A DNA stretch of 27,274 bases from CAVRZY01 sp963725415 (GCA_963725415.1 CAVRZY010000234.1:1-27274); one strand, 5' to 3'; counted from the stretch's first letter, positions 1 through 7,524 are shown. Notes: a model not told the origin generated them from the sequence alone. Made by a program: numbers and translations.

Positions 1-340
1 GGCTGACCTCCCCGGACACGACGATGCTCTCGGTAAGCGTGCCTAACTCCAGGTTCGCGTTAATGGCCACCCGGTCATTGATGCCCAGGGCGAAATTCTC
101 CCGGACGTATTTCTTGAAGCCGCTGGCCTCGACGCTCAAGCTGTACGTGCTGGGCAACAGAAATTCGACCGTGTAACGGCCAACCTCGTTTGTGGTGGTC
201 ACCGAGGTGAGCTTTCGTGGCACGTCCGTCACCTCGACTCTGGCTCCGACCACGGCTGCGCCGGTCGGGTCGGTGACGGTGCCGCTGATGCTGGCGCGGA
301 ATTCCTGGGCCGACGCCAGGAAGACGACACAGCACACCAT
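1..340 (-). CDS. TonB-dependent receptor (Oar-like), N-terminal part, runs off left edge
   Basis: This is the start of an outer-membrane TonB-dependent receptor. The visible part has a hydrophobic signal segment (MVCCVVFLASAQ), then a carboxypeptidase-regulatory-like beta-sandwich with the hallmarks ASISGTVTDPTGAAV, VEASGFKKYVRENF and LGTLTESIVVSGEVS. The same domain with closely matching words opens the complete receptor at 19404, so the family call is firm; the plug and barrel lie outside the window. The start is uncertain. ATG at 340 has no clear ribosome site. A strong site (AGGAGGGAGG) precedes an ATG at 471, but that frame stops at 373. A one-base slip, perhaps in the C4 run near 404, would join the 471 start to the receptor frame and add an arginine-containing n-region before the hydrophobic core. 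With the GH28 and membrane genes upstream it probably imports a glycan-derived substrate; this is inferred from context. Confidence 0.8.
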   Translation of the reverse strand, partial: MVCCVVFLASAQEFRASISGTVTDPTGAAVVGARVEVTDVPRKLTSVTTTNEVGRYTVEFLLPSTYSLSVEASGFKKYVRENFALGINDRVAINANLELGTLTESIVVSGEVS

Positions 341-528
341 CAGCAACAACCACGGCGACCTGCCGAGAAGACTCAGCAGTCCGCTGATGGCAGCGAAGCG
401 CTGGGGATAGGAGCCCGCGGTGACTTGGCCGCCAGGCTCGCCGCGCAGTTCCAAAGCGAATCCGTTGACATGGCAAATACCTCCCTCCTGAGAAGCGCCG
501 AAGGTTGTACTCTACGCCCTTCCAGCAT

Positions 529-557
529 AGTCTAGCGGGGGGAGCCATTCATGTCAA
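529..557 (-). promoter_or_regulatory. Promoter of the left-edge receptor gene
   Basis: On the minus strand a perfect -35 box TTGACA (557-552) is followed after exactly 17 bp by TAGACT (534-529), four of six matches to the -10 consensus. Transcription would start near 522, giving an untranslated leader of about 50 nt before the ribosome site at about 480-490. The -35 box lies inside the 49-bp repeated element at 548-596. Confidence 0.6.
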
Positions 558-596
558 TTGAATTCCAGTGATTGGCGATTCAATGTTTGGAAATCA
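548..596. promoter_or_regulatory. 49-bp repeated operator-like element, copy A
   Basis: This stretch matches 3911-3959 without gaps at 39 of 49 positions, in the same orientation. It contains TTCATGTCAATTGAA (548-562), a TTCA-N7-TGAA dyad of the T-N11-A class bound by LysR-type regulators, overlapping the receptor -35 box. It also contains GATT-N11-AATC (577-595). In that second dyad the arms are the same in both copies, while the differences fall in the central five bases, as expected of a protein-binding site. Its centre (586) lies about 64 bp upstream of the predicted receptor start, the classic recognition-site position for LysR regulators. Binding by the regulator at 3970 is inferred. 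Confidence 0.55.
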
Positions 597-623
597 GAGG
601 CGCCCGCAAGGGGCGAGGTTCCG

Positions 624-2180
624 TCACTCCGTTTCGTCCATTCGTTCCACGGCTTGTTTGGCCCTGCGGAGGGCGTTGGCCTCGAGGGCGACATCGCCTT
701 GCTCCACGCCGTAGAGCCGCAGGAAGGTCTCGGTGCCAGGCCCGGCGACGCACCCGGTGACCAGCCCCTGCCGTACCTCGTGCAGCTCCAGAACCGGCCC
801 GCCGGTCCCGGAAGGACTGCGTTGAATGGACCTGAGCAGCGCCCCTTGGACGTTGAACAGTGTGAGGGCGGTTCGCGGAAACGCCTCCAGGACTCCGGGG
901 GCGGCATCGAGCCGGAGGTTATCCACCACCACGCTGCGCAGGTTGGCCAGCGTGCAATAGGACGGCTGCCGCGCGAAACGCGTTTTGCGGTCATCGCGGG
1001 GATTGCTGGTGCCGCCCGCGTGCTTGGCCCGCCGGCTGTAATCAAACGGGCGCGGGACGCGAAGGGAGACGTTGTGGAGCGTCAGGTTCTCGATAGCACT
1101 CTCACGCATCCCCTGGATCAGGATGCCGTTGTCGCTGCGGATCTCGATGTTGCTGAAGATGACGTTGCGGATCGCCCCGATGGGCGAATCGTCGCGCCGC
1201 TTCTCGATGTCCAGGAAGATGGGATAGATCATGTTGCGCAACCGCTCCGCATTCACCGTGCCGGGATCGCGCAGCGTCTCGATGGCCAGGTTCGAGACCG
1301 TGACCGATTCGATAGCGCCGCCATCCTTGACGAAGAAGCCCACGCCGACGGTGGAGTTGCGGACCGTGCAATTGGAGATCGCGATATTCCGGAAATCGCC
1401 TTCCGAGCCCGTGCCCAGCTTGATGGCAGTGGCGATGCTTTCCACCGTGCAGTTGGTGACGACGATGTCCTCGCAGGGGATACCGGCCTGCGTCTTCAGG
1501 CAAATGCAGTCATCGCCCGCAGTGATGTGGCAGTTGGCGATGCGCACGTCGCGGCAGGACTCCGGATCGATGCCGTCGCTGTTGGTGCGGAAGTAGTTGT
1601 TGAGAATGGTCAGGCCGTCCACAACCACCTTTTCACAACGCAGGAGGTGGCACGCCCAACTATCGCTGTACAGGATCGTGAAGTCGCGCAGGGTGACGTG
1701 GCGGCAATCCTCGAAGAAGAGCACGCGCGTGCGGAAGCGGGGGCGCGGCTCGTCGGCCGCGCCGGGGCGGCGTCCCAGGTCTTGCGTCCCTTGCCCGTGC
1801 AGCACACCCGGTCCGAGCACCGAAACATGTTCGGCCTTCTGGGCGGTGATCAACTGTGGCGGGAGGCCCCGGTAGTCTTCCGGCTTTGTGCTCGCGTAAA
1901 CCGTGGCGCCCGCTTCCAGGTAGAGGCTCACGCAGCTCCGCAGAAACAAGCCGCCGCAAAGGTAGTCTCCCGGCGGCACGTACACCGTGCCGCCTCCGGC
2001 GTCGTGGCAGGCGTCCACGGCGGCCTGGAAACGGGACGTCTCGTTCGCGCCCCGCCCGCTTCGTACACCGAACTGGCGCACGTCGTAGATTCCACGCTCT
2101 GGTGCGGCAGCCGCGCCGGCTGCTGCCATCCCGGCGAAAAAGGATCGCCTGCCCACGAGATTCTGGTGATCAAAGGCCAT
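624..2180 (-). CDS. Tat-exported GH28-type (polygalacturonase-like) beta-helix glycosidase
   Basis: A 518-residue secreted right-handed beta-helix protein of the glycoside hydrolase 28 type, predicted to cleave galacturonan-like or related polysaccharides outside the cytoplasm. The N-terminus carries a Tat-like signal (GRRSFFAGMAAAGAAAA, about residues 10-26). The fold start is clear (VRQFGVRSGRG, then AVDACHDAGGGTVYVPPG near 55-71). Catalytic-type motifs are NSDGID (200-205) and GDDC (222-225), the positions of the GH28 aspartates. Where classical pectinases have Gly-His-Gly, this protein reads IKLGTGSEG (253-261) and lacks the histidine, so it is a divergent member and the substrate is open. 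The start was chosen at ATG 2180, with GGGGGAA upstream and the Tat signal following at once. It begins 28 bp after the membrane-protein gene and is probably cotranscribed with it. Confidence 0.82.
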   Translation of the reverse strand: MAFDHQNLVGRRSFFAGMAAAGAAAAPERGIYDVRQFGVRSGRGANETSRFQAAVDACHDAGGGTVYVPPGDYLCGGLFLRSCVSLYLEAGATVYASTKPEDYRGLPPQLITAQKAEHVSVLGPGVLHGQGTQDLGRRPGAADEPRPRFRTRVLFFEDCRHVTLRDFTILYSDSWACHLLRCEKVVVDGLTILNNYFRTNSDGIDPESCRDVRIANCHITAGDDCICLKTQAGIPCEDIVVTNCTVESIATAIKLGTGSEGDFRNIAISNCTVRNSTVGVGFFVKDGGAIESVTVSNLAIETLRDPGTVNAERLRNMIYPIFLDIEKRRDDSPIGAIRNVIFSNIEIRSDNGILIQGMRESAIENLTLHNVSLRVPRPFDYSRRAKHAGGTSNPRDDRKTRFARQPSYCTLANLRSVVVDNLRLDAAPGVLEAFPRTALTLFNVQGALLRSIQRSPSGTGGPVLELHEVRQGLVTGCVAGPGTETFLRLYGVEQGDVALEANALRRAKQAVERMDETE

Positions 2181-2208
2181 GGTCTGTTCCCCCGGCGGCG
2201 GGAGCCGC

Positions 2209-3756
2209 CTATCTCTTGTCATTCGTGTTGTTCGGACCGAAACGGATATGCACGACGCTGAACGGCACGGGCGAGTTCCCGTAAAGAGCGAGTTTCGTAC
2301 CCCAGGAAGCGAACACGACGAGGACCGCGCCGAGCAGACCGACCGCAACCGTCTTCCGGATCCACGGCCGGTACGAACCGTCCACTACCTTGCCTTCCAC
2401 GTTGCGGTTGGGTTGGGCAAACGTCCCCACAGCCATCAGGATCGTACAGAAGGCCGCGTTGATGGTGATGAACCACTCCGTGACCAGGCGAAGCTCATTG
2501 AACCGCGGCAGAGTGTGCGTGAAGTTGATCATAACCTGCGACCACAGATAGACGAGATAGAGAAGCTGCGCCTTGCCCAGCCATGTGCAGGGCACCAGCG
2601 GCATTCCACGCCGCAAATGTAGATACAGCAGGCACGCCACGGCAGCGCCCAACGCAAGATAGGCCAGATCGAACCACCCTAGGAACCCGCCAGATGGAAT
2701 GAAGCCGCTTTCCACCGCGATGCCGTAAAGCCAGTGATGAAGAGTGCGGACCTCCTGGAGCCATTCTGCGGGGCTCTTGCGGAAGTTGAGGTAAGTGAAG
2801 AGCCACAGCACAAACATCACGGCGTAGGCATCGGTCCAGCGGCGGACAGGCGGGTCGTCGCTGACGCGCGGCGCACGGCGCATGATCATTCCCATCGCCA
2901 CGGCCAGGGCCAGACCGTGCAACAGGCCGTCGGTTTGCTCCATGACGCTGTGCCAGTTGGTCACCAGACCGGTGCGAATGCCGACGTGCTTGAGGGCCGC
3001 GGCCAGCGCAAAGCCGCAGCCACCGAGCAGGCCCGTGCAGACGGTGGCGAACGCCACCCCGCCCAGGCCGTTTCTCGCGCAAAAGATCAGAATCGCCGCC
3101 ACCAGCCCGACGCATCCAGCCCACCCATCCTCTCGCGGCGGGCTCATGTGCAAGCCGCACACATACACCAGCAGGAGCATGCCCGCCCACCAGCCGCCGC
3201 AAATGTAGAGCACCAGGCGGGATCCCAGGTCGAACTTGCGGCGGACGGCTGCGAGCACGAGCACCGCCAGGGCGGGCACGATGATGCCGAGTCCCGGAAA
3301 CCGCAGAAAGCCGAAGATGTCAGCGAGAATGTCTTGGGCGAGCCAACCGAGGATGACGGCCGAGATGGGGTGGAAGAATTCCGTCAGCTTCTCGCGGCTC
3401 AAATAGGCCGGAAGAGCGCAGCCGGTGCCCCCCGGCGCTGCCCACAAGAAACCGAGCACGAACAGGTTGGCGAAACCATAGAGCGCCGTGGCAGCGTCGG
3501 GCGAGTGTGTGTACGCCACCACCTTCATGTACGACATGCTGCCGCCGAACGCCCAGCCGAGGCCGCCGAACATGGCGAAATACGCTGCGCGCCGGTGCCA
3601 GTCGTCGCGCCCGGAAAGGACCGCAATGGCCAGGCATCCCAGTGAGCCGGCCATCGCCGCTCCGTATTCATGCCCGAACTGGCCCCGAATGCCCCAGCCG
3701 ATGGAAAGGGAGAGTCCGGCCAGGAGAAGGAACTGCCAGGTAAACCGAGTCTTCAC
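2209..3756 (-). CDS. Polytopic inner-membrane protein of unknown family, paired with the GH28 gene
   Basis: A 515-residue integral membrane protein with roughly 14 hydrophobic spans across its whole length; I do not recognise the family. Features include a glycine-rich first third (GIRGQFGHEYGAAMAG, FGGLGWAFGGSMSY), tandem aromatic-rich spans, and short charged loops. A GTG start at 3756 is preferred: the next in-frame upstream ATG (3915) would add 53 soluble residues and run through the regulatory region, and a -10 box TATACT ends seven bases before the GTG. The stop lies 28 bp before the glycosidase ATG, so the two are likely one operon. Together with a TonB receptor and a LysR regulator, the simplest guess is uptake of the sugars released by the GH28 enzyme. 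That guess rests on context only. Confidence 0.8.
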   Translation of the reverse strand: MKTRFTWQFLLLAGLSLSIGWGIRGQFGHEYGAAMAGSLGCLAIAVLSGRDDWHRRAAYFAMFGGLGWAFGGSMSYMKVVAYTHSPDAATALYGFANLFVLGFLWAAPGGTGCALPAYLSREKLTEFFHPISAVILGWLAQDILADIFGFLRFPGLGIIVPALAVLVLAAVRRKFDLGSRLVLYICGGWWAGMLLLVYVCGLHMSPPREDGWAGCVGLVAAILIFCARNGLGGVAFATVCTGLLGGCGFALAAALKHVGIRTGLVTNWHSVMEQTDGLLHGLALAVAMGMIMRRAPRVSDDPPVRRWTDAYAVMFVLWLFTYLNFRKSPAEWLQEVRTLHHWLYGIAVESGFIPSGGFLGWFDLAYLALGAAVACLLYLHLRRGMPLVPCTWLGKAQLLYLVYLWSQVMINFTHTLPRFNELRLVTEWFITINAAFCTILMAVGTFAQPNRNVEGKVVDGSYRPWIRKTVAVGLLGAVLVVFASWGTKLALYGNSPVPFSVVHIRFGPNNTNDKR

Positions 3757-3762
3757 AGGCGC

Positions 3763-3792
3763 AGTATAGGGCGGCTGGATCGCGTTACGCAA
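3763..3792 (-). promoter_or_regulatory. Promoter of the membrane protein-GH28 operon, predicted leaderless
   Basis: On the minus strand TTGCGT (3792-3787) is followed after 18 bp by TATACT (3768-3763). A start 6-7 bases downstream falls on the G of the GTG codon at 3756, and no Shine-Dalgarno sequence can fit between. This suggests a leaderless transcript. The -35 box is weak, as expected of a promoter needing an activator. Confidence 0.5.
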
Positions 3793-3793
3793 T

Positions 3794-3827
3794 TCAATTG
3801 TATTGAGGACAGATTCAAAGCTTGTGA
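3794..3827. promoter_or_regulatory. Two LysR-type dyads upstream of the membrane-GH28 promoter
   Basis: TCAAT-TGT-ATTGA (3794-3806) is a perfect 5-bp-arm dyad lying just upstream of the -35 box, centred about 44 bp before the predicted start. TCA-N7-TGA (3815-3827) is centred at 3821, 65 bp before the start. Recognition near -65 plus a second site near -40 is the standard layout of LysR-activated promoters. GATTCAA, found in copies A and B of the 49-bp element, overlaps the second dyad (3812-3818) and recurs at 3860-3866. Confidence 0.45.
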
Positions 3828-3910
3828 GGATCCACCAGTGGCACACCGCATATGACGCAGATTCAATCGGGTGCCGATGCGCGGCAACTTGCCGCCAGCA
3901 GGCCCAGGAC

Positions 3911-3959
3911 TTCATGTCGATTGACTTCCGGCGAGTTCCGATTCAAAATGTGGAAATCA
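3911..3959. promoter_or_regulatory. 49-bp repeated operator-like element, copy B, over the LysR promoter
   Basis: Second copy of the element at 548-596 (39 of 49 identical). On the plus strand it holds a promoter-like pair, TTGACT (3921-3926), 17 bp, CAAAAT (3944-3949), just ahead of the regulator's GGAGG and ATG. The conserved GATT-N11-AATC dyad (3940-3958) covers the -10 box, so binding there would block the regulator's own transcription: negative autoregulation, common in this family. Confidence 0.5.
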
Positions 3960-3969
3960 CGGAGGCACC

Positions 3970-4905
3970 ATGGAACTGCGGGAGATTCAGAGCTTCGTGC
4001 TCCTCGCCAGATCGCACAGCATCCTCGAGAGTGCGCAGGCGCTTCAGCTCACGCCGGGCGCCGTGCACAAGCACTTGAAGACGCTGGAAACCGAACTGGA
4101 CGTGCGACTCTATGAAAAGCGCGGCGGCGCGCTCCGGCTGACGGCGGCCGGAGAGGCGGCGCTTCCGTATTTTCAGGACGTTCTCGACCGCCGCGACGCC
4201 GTCGTCAGGGTCATCTCCGATTGGAAGCAGGACACCGCCGGCATGCTGCGTATCGGGGCCGGCCCGAGCTTCAGCAGCTATATGCTGCCGGGGATTCTTT
4301 CCCGCTTCCGGCGCCGCTACCCGAAGGTGGAGGTGTTTGTAGAGACCGGCACGGGGAGCCACTTGATGGAGTCTCTGCTGAACGGATCCTTGGACCTGAT
4401 CTTCGATATCGGGTATCCCGCCGTGGAACCTTCCGAGGTTACCCTGATGACGCAGTGGGACTCGCACGTGGGGATCGTCTCGGCGCTGCCGGATCTGCCG
4501 CAACGTTGCCGCATGGCGCGGGTAGCCAACGTTCCGTTCATTCTCTTTCAGAAAGGATCGCGGATGCAGGATATGATCGACGGGCACTTCCAGAGGATCG
4601 GGTTCCGCCCCAACGTGGTCATGCGGTCCGACAGCGCCGAGGCCATCAAGGCCATGGTGAAGAGCCGGCTGGGCGTGGCCATGCTCTTCCTGTGGAACGC
4701 CAACCAGGAGTTTCGCAGCGGCTCGCTCCGGGTCATCCACACCAACGCGCCGCCGCTGTCCGCGCGCATGGTGCTGCTGAAACGGAAGAGCAGTTATACT
4801 CCGCGGGCGTTTTCCGCGTTCGCCCAGGTGGCGCAACGCATGAACTGGACCAACCTTCACCCGCTGGCCGCGGAGCCAGGTTCACCTGAGGTAAATCACG
4901 CGTGA
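3970..4905 (+). CDS. LysR-family transcriptional regulator
   Basis: A 311-residue regulator of normal LysR length. Residues 1-60 form the winged helix-turn-helix (MELREIQSFVLLARSHSILESAQAL, in pieces, then TPGAVHKHLKTLETELDVRLYEKR), followed by the linker helix and the periplasmic-binding-like effector domain (MLRIGAGPSF, VEVFVETGTG, SLDLIFDIG). The ATG at 3970 is fixed by GGAGG eight bases upstream. It is divergent from the membrane protein-GH28 operon, the usual arrangement for a LysR protein that controls its neighbour and itself. The repeated element at 548-596 suggests it also controls the left-edge receptor gene. The effector is unknown; a sugar acid or oligosaccharide would fit the neighbours. 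Confidence 0.92.
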   Translation: MELREIQSFVLLARSHSILESAQALQLTPGAVHKHLKTLETELDVRLYEKRGGALRLTAAGEAALPYFQDVLDRRDAVVRVISDWKQDTAGMLRIGAGPSFSSYMLPGILSRFRRRYPKVEVFVETGTGSHLMESLLNGSLDLIFDIGYPAVEPSEVTLMTQWDSHVGIVSALPDLPQRCRMARVANVPFILFQKGSRMQDMIDGHFQRIGFRPNVVMRSDSAEAIKAMVKSRLGVAMLFLWNANQEFRSGSLRVIHTNAPPLSARMVLLKRKSSYTPRAFSAFAQVAQRMNWTNLHPLAAEPGSPEVNHA

Positions 4906-4915
4906 ATCAGATTCA
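4903..4915. repeat. Perfect palindrome TGAATC-A-GATTCA over the LysR stop codon
   Basis: Six-base arms around one base. The TGA stop of the regulator forms the left end, and GATTCAA (4910-4916) is the same word that recurs in the presumed operators upstream. It may be a further binding site or a chance palindrome. Confidence 0.35.
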
Positions 4916-5000
4916 ATTGCCTCGGCGGGGTTCAAGACCTCGTAACGTCCAAAAACTCAAACTGGAAACACTGCCCGGCCAAAGAAGGGAACCGCGCGAG

Positions 5001-5381
5001 TCAGATCTCTTCTTTGAGCAGCGGATCGTCGCAGAGATCGACCACCATCGAATGAAAACTCCACTCGAACCAGCGATCGAAGGCGTCCAGGTCACGCCGG
5101 CTGGGCCACGAAGAGGGAACGCGGTACCAGCCGTTCAGTTGCTCCTCGAAGATCTCGCCGCACGCCTCTTCCAGATACTCGCGGACCGCTCCAAGCGTTT
5201 TGGCCTTGGCCGCCAAGCGGCGGCGCTGGTCGTCGTTGAGACCGAGTCGCTTGTCGCCGAGTTGCTCCCGCAGTACCCGGTTTTCTTCGCGGAGGTAATC
5301 GATCGCGTCGCGCTGCTGCTGGCCCAACCGACCGGCGATGGAAACGAGCAACAGTCGAAACGGGTCGAAGGTCCGGCGCAT
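5001..5381 (-). CDS. Chimeric reading frame: transposase N-terminus fused to an uncharacterised small protein
   Basis: A 126-residue frame made of two unrelated parts. Residues 1-64 (RRTFDPFRLLLVSIAG, DYLREENRVLREQLG, DDQRRRLAAKAKTLG) are the N-terminus of an integrase-core transposase whose next section survives at 7665-7961. From about position 5190 the frame continues as REYLEEACGEIFEEQLNGWYR and SFHSMVVDLCDDPL, which matches the central part of the protein at 13791-14225, in DNA as well as protein. The first half of that protein is missing here. The join is in frame and leaves no stop. It is probably a product of transposase insertion and deletion rather than a designed fusion; whether it is expressed cannot be seen. 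No convincing ribosome site precedes the ATG at 5381. Confidence 0.6.
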   Translation of the reverse strand: MRRTFDPFRLLLVSIAGRLGQQQRDAIDYLREENRVLREQLGDKRLGLNDDQRRRLAAKAKTLGAVREYLEEACGEIFEEQLNGWYRVPSSWPSRRDLDAFDRWFEWSFHSMVVDLCDDPLLKEEI

Positions 5382-5509
5382 TGGGCCAGCGTGGCAGCGA
5401 ACGGCGGTGTAAAGTGCGCCGCAAGCTGCACAGAACAAACGCAATCGAATATTTGGACCTTACAGCCTGCGCCCGTCCAGCCGGTGCATCGTGAGGCGGC
5501 TTCTGAACA

Positions 5510-5570
5510 GAGAGGAAACCTCCCGTCCTTTTGCCACGTCTTTGATGCTTGGCCTTCAGGCCAGGGAGGA
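5510..5570 (+). promoter_or_regulatory. Leader with alternative pairing around the NHL-gene ribosome site
   Basis: CCTCCC (5519-5524) is complementary to GGGAGG (5564-5569), the ribosome site of the NHL gene, while GAGG (5512-5515) can instead pair with CCTC (5519-5522) over an AAA loop. A short TGGCC-TTCA-GGCCA hairpin lies between them. The two pairings exclude each other, so the leader could switch translation; this is inferred from complementarity alone. Confidence 0.3.
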
Positions 5571-5577
5571 ATTTAGT

Positions 5578-7524
5578 GTGTCAAGAGCCGGGACCGGACG
5601 CTTCGGGTCAAAAGTGATTCACAACTCGATGAAACCAAGAGGATCGTGCCAGTGCAGGCTGAACCGAAGGATTCCCCGCTGTCTGATCGGCGTCGCGTCC
5701 ATCTTGCTGGCGGCCTGGTGTCAAGCCCAGGCTCCGCTGGGGTACACCATTGCGACGGTGGCCGGCAACGGTACGAATGGTTATTCAGGGGATGATGGCC
5801 CAGCCACCGGCGCCCAACTGTTCGACCCGTACGGCGTGGTACTGGATAAGTCCGGAAACCTCTACATCGCGGACCAGCTCAACAACCGCATCCGAAAGGT
5901 GTCGCCCGACGGCACGATCACGACGGTGGCCGGCAAAGGTACGACTGGTTATAGCGGGGACGGAAGCGCGGCCACCAGCGCCGAACTCTACCACCCCTGC
6001 GGCCTGGCATTGGATAGCGCCGGCAACCTCTACATCGCGGACGCTGCCAGCAACGTGATCCGCAAGCTCTCGACGAGCGGCACAATCACCACAGTGGCCG
6101 GCAACCAAACCGCTGGTTACGCGGGGGACGGCGGCGCGGCCACCAGCGCCTCGCTCTACGAGCCTCTGGGCGTGGCGGTGGATGCCGCCGGAAACATCTA
6201 CATCGCAGATTCGTTTAACAGCCGCATCCGCATGGTGGCCAACGGCACGATCAGCACACTGGCCGGGAACGGTTTTACGGGTCGTTCCGGGGATGGAGGC
6301 GCGGCCACCAGCGCCTCGCTGAACAGGCCGCAGGGCGTCACGGTGGATACTGCCGGAAACCTCTACATCGCCGACACCGACAACCACGTTGTCCGTAAGG
6401 TCGCGGTGGACGGCACGATCAGCACAGTGGCCGGCAACGGTACCTGGGGCTATTCCGGGGACGGAGGCCCGGCCACCCAGGCCGCACTCTTCTACCCTAA
6501 GAGCGTGGCGGTGGATGCCGCTGGAAACCTCTACATCGTAGATACGTTTAACAGCCGCATCCGCGTGGTGGCGGCCGACGGCGCGATCACGACCGTGGCC
6601 GGCAACGGCGTGCCTGGTGACTGGGGGGACGGAGGTCCAGCCAGCAGCGCCCGGCTCAAGTTCCCTTCCGGCGTGGCGCTGGATGCCGCCGGAAACCTGT
6701 ACATCGCAGACACCCAGAGCAACCGGATCAGACTGCTTACACCGCTCTCGCAGCCGGCCAACGCGGGAGCGGTTCCTGCCATCAGCAGGTGTAGAGTGGC
6801 AGGCGCGGCAGCCTTCGGTGCTTTCACCTGGGTTGCGCCCGGCTCCTGGATCGAGATTTACGGGTCGAACCTGGCTGCCAACTCGCGCGGATGGACTGCC
6901 GCCGACTTCAACGGAGTGAAGGCGCCCACTTCGCTCGATGGAACCAGGGTGACGATCGGCGGTCAGGACGCCTTCATCGCCTACATCAGCCCAACGCAAG
7001 TGAACGCACAGTTGCCATCCAACGTCGGCGCCGGTTCGCAGCAGGTTACGGTGACCACGGCGGCCGGGACGAGTGCGCCGTATACCGTCACCGTCAACCC
7101 GGCGCAGCCTGGGCTGCTCCCTTCGCCGTCATTCCAGATCGGTGGCAAGCAGTATGTGGCGGCTCTGCTCAGTGACGGCGCGACCTATGTTCTGCCGCCG
7201 GGTGCGATTCCAGGCGCTGCCTCGCGGCCGGCCCATCCGGGCGAGACCATCGTCCTGTATGGTGTCGGATTTGGCCCGGTGAGTCCAAGCGTTGACGCGG
7301 GCGAGATTGTCCGGCAGAACAACGCCCTTACAATGCCGGTCCAGGTCTTTTTCGGACAGATGCCGGCCACCGTGTCCTACGCGGGATTAGCCGTGGGCGC
7401 CGTCGGGCTGTACCAGTTCAACGTGGTCGTGCCGAATCTCCCTCCGAGCGACGCGGTGCCAGTGACATTCACCCTGGGTGGCATCAGCGGGGGGCAGACG
7501 CTGTATACCGCCGTGCAGAATTGA
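5578..7524 (+). CDS. Secreted NHL-repeat protein with C-terminal TIGR03437 domain
   Basis: A 648-residue exported protein. After an arginine-rich n-region and hydrophobic stretch (CLIGVASILLAAWCQAQA) come six NHL repeats of about 55 residues, each built on the pattern TVAGNG..GYSGDGG.A..A.L..P.GVA.D..GN.YIAD..N..IR.V, forming a six-bladed propeller. Then comes a roughly 250-residue domain typical of Solibacter surface proteins (TIGR03437; APGSWIEIYGSNLA, VTIGGQDAFIAYISPTQVNAQLP, GETIVLYGVGFGPV, VGLYQFNVVVP). The chosen start is GTG 5578, seven bases after AGGGAGGA; ATG 5629 is a later alternative without a good ribosome site. Such propellers bind proteins or carbohydrates, but the ligand is unknown. 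It is bracketed by outward-facing transposase remnants. Confidence 0.88.
   Translation: MSRAGTGRFGSKVIHNSMKPRGSCQCRLNRRIPRCLIGVASILLAAWCQAQAPLGYTIATVAGNGTNGYSGDDGPATGAQLFDPYGVVLDKSGNLYIADQLNNRIRKVSPDGTITTVAGKGTTGYSGDGSAATSAELYHPCGLALDSAGNLYIADAASNVIRKLSTSGTITTVAGNQTAGYAGDGGAATSASLYEPLGVAVDAAGNIYIADSFNSRIRMVANGTISTLAGNGFTGRSGDGGAATSASLNRPQGVTVDTAGNLYIADTDNHVVRKVAVDGTISTVAGNGTWGYSGDGGPATQAALFYPKSVAVDAAGNLYIVDTFNSRIRVVAADGAITTVAGNGVPGDWGDGGPASSARLKFPSGVALDAAGNLYIADTQSNRIRLLTPLSQPANAGAVPAISRCRVAGAAAFGAFTWVAPGSWIEIYGSNLAANSRGWTAADFNGVKAPTSLDGTRVTIGGQDAFIAYISPTQVNAQLPSNVGAGSQQVTVTTAAGTSAPYTVTVNPAQPGLLPSPSFQIGGKQYVAALLSDGATYVLPPGAIPGAASRPAHPGETIVLYGVGFGPVSPSVDAGEIVRQNNALTMPVQVFFGQMPATVSYAGLAVGAVGLYQFNVVVPNLPPSDAVPVTFTLGGISGGQTLYTAVQN

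Noticed and set aside
558..2261. Long open frame of 567 codons on the plus strand
   Set aside because: Antisense to the GH28 gene, whose motifs and Tat signal are clear; the plus frame has no recognisable domain.
5740..6740. Regular repeats of about 165 bp, CRISPR-like or tandem-repeat appearance
   Set aside because: They encode six NHL propeller blades in one frame; there are no spacers or short palindromic repeats.
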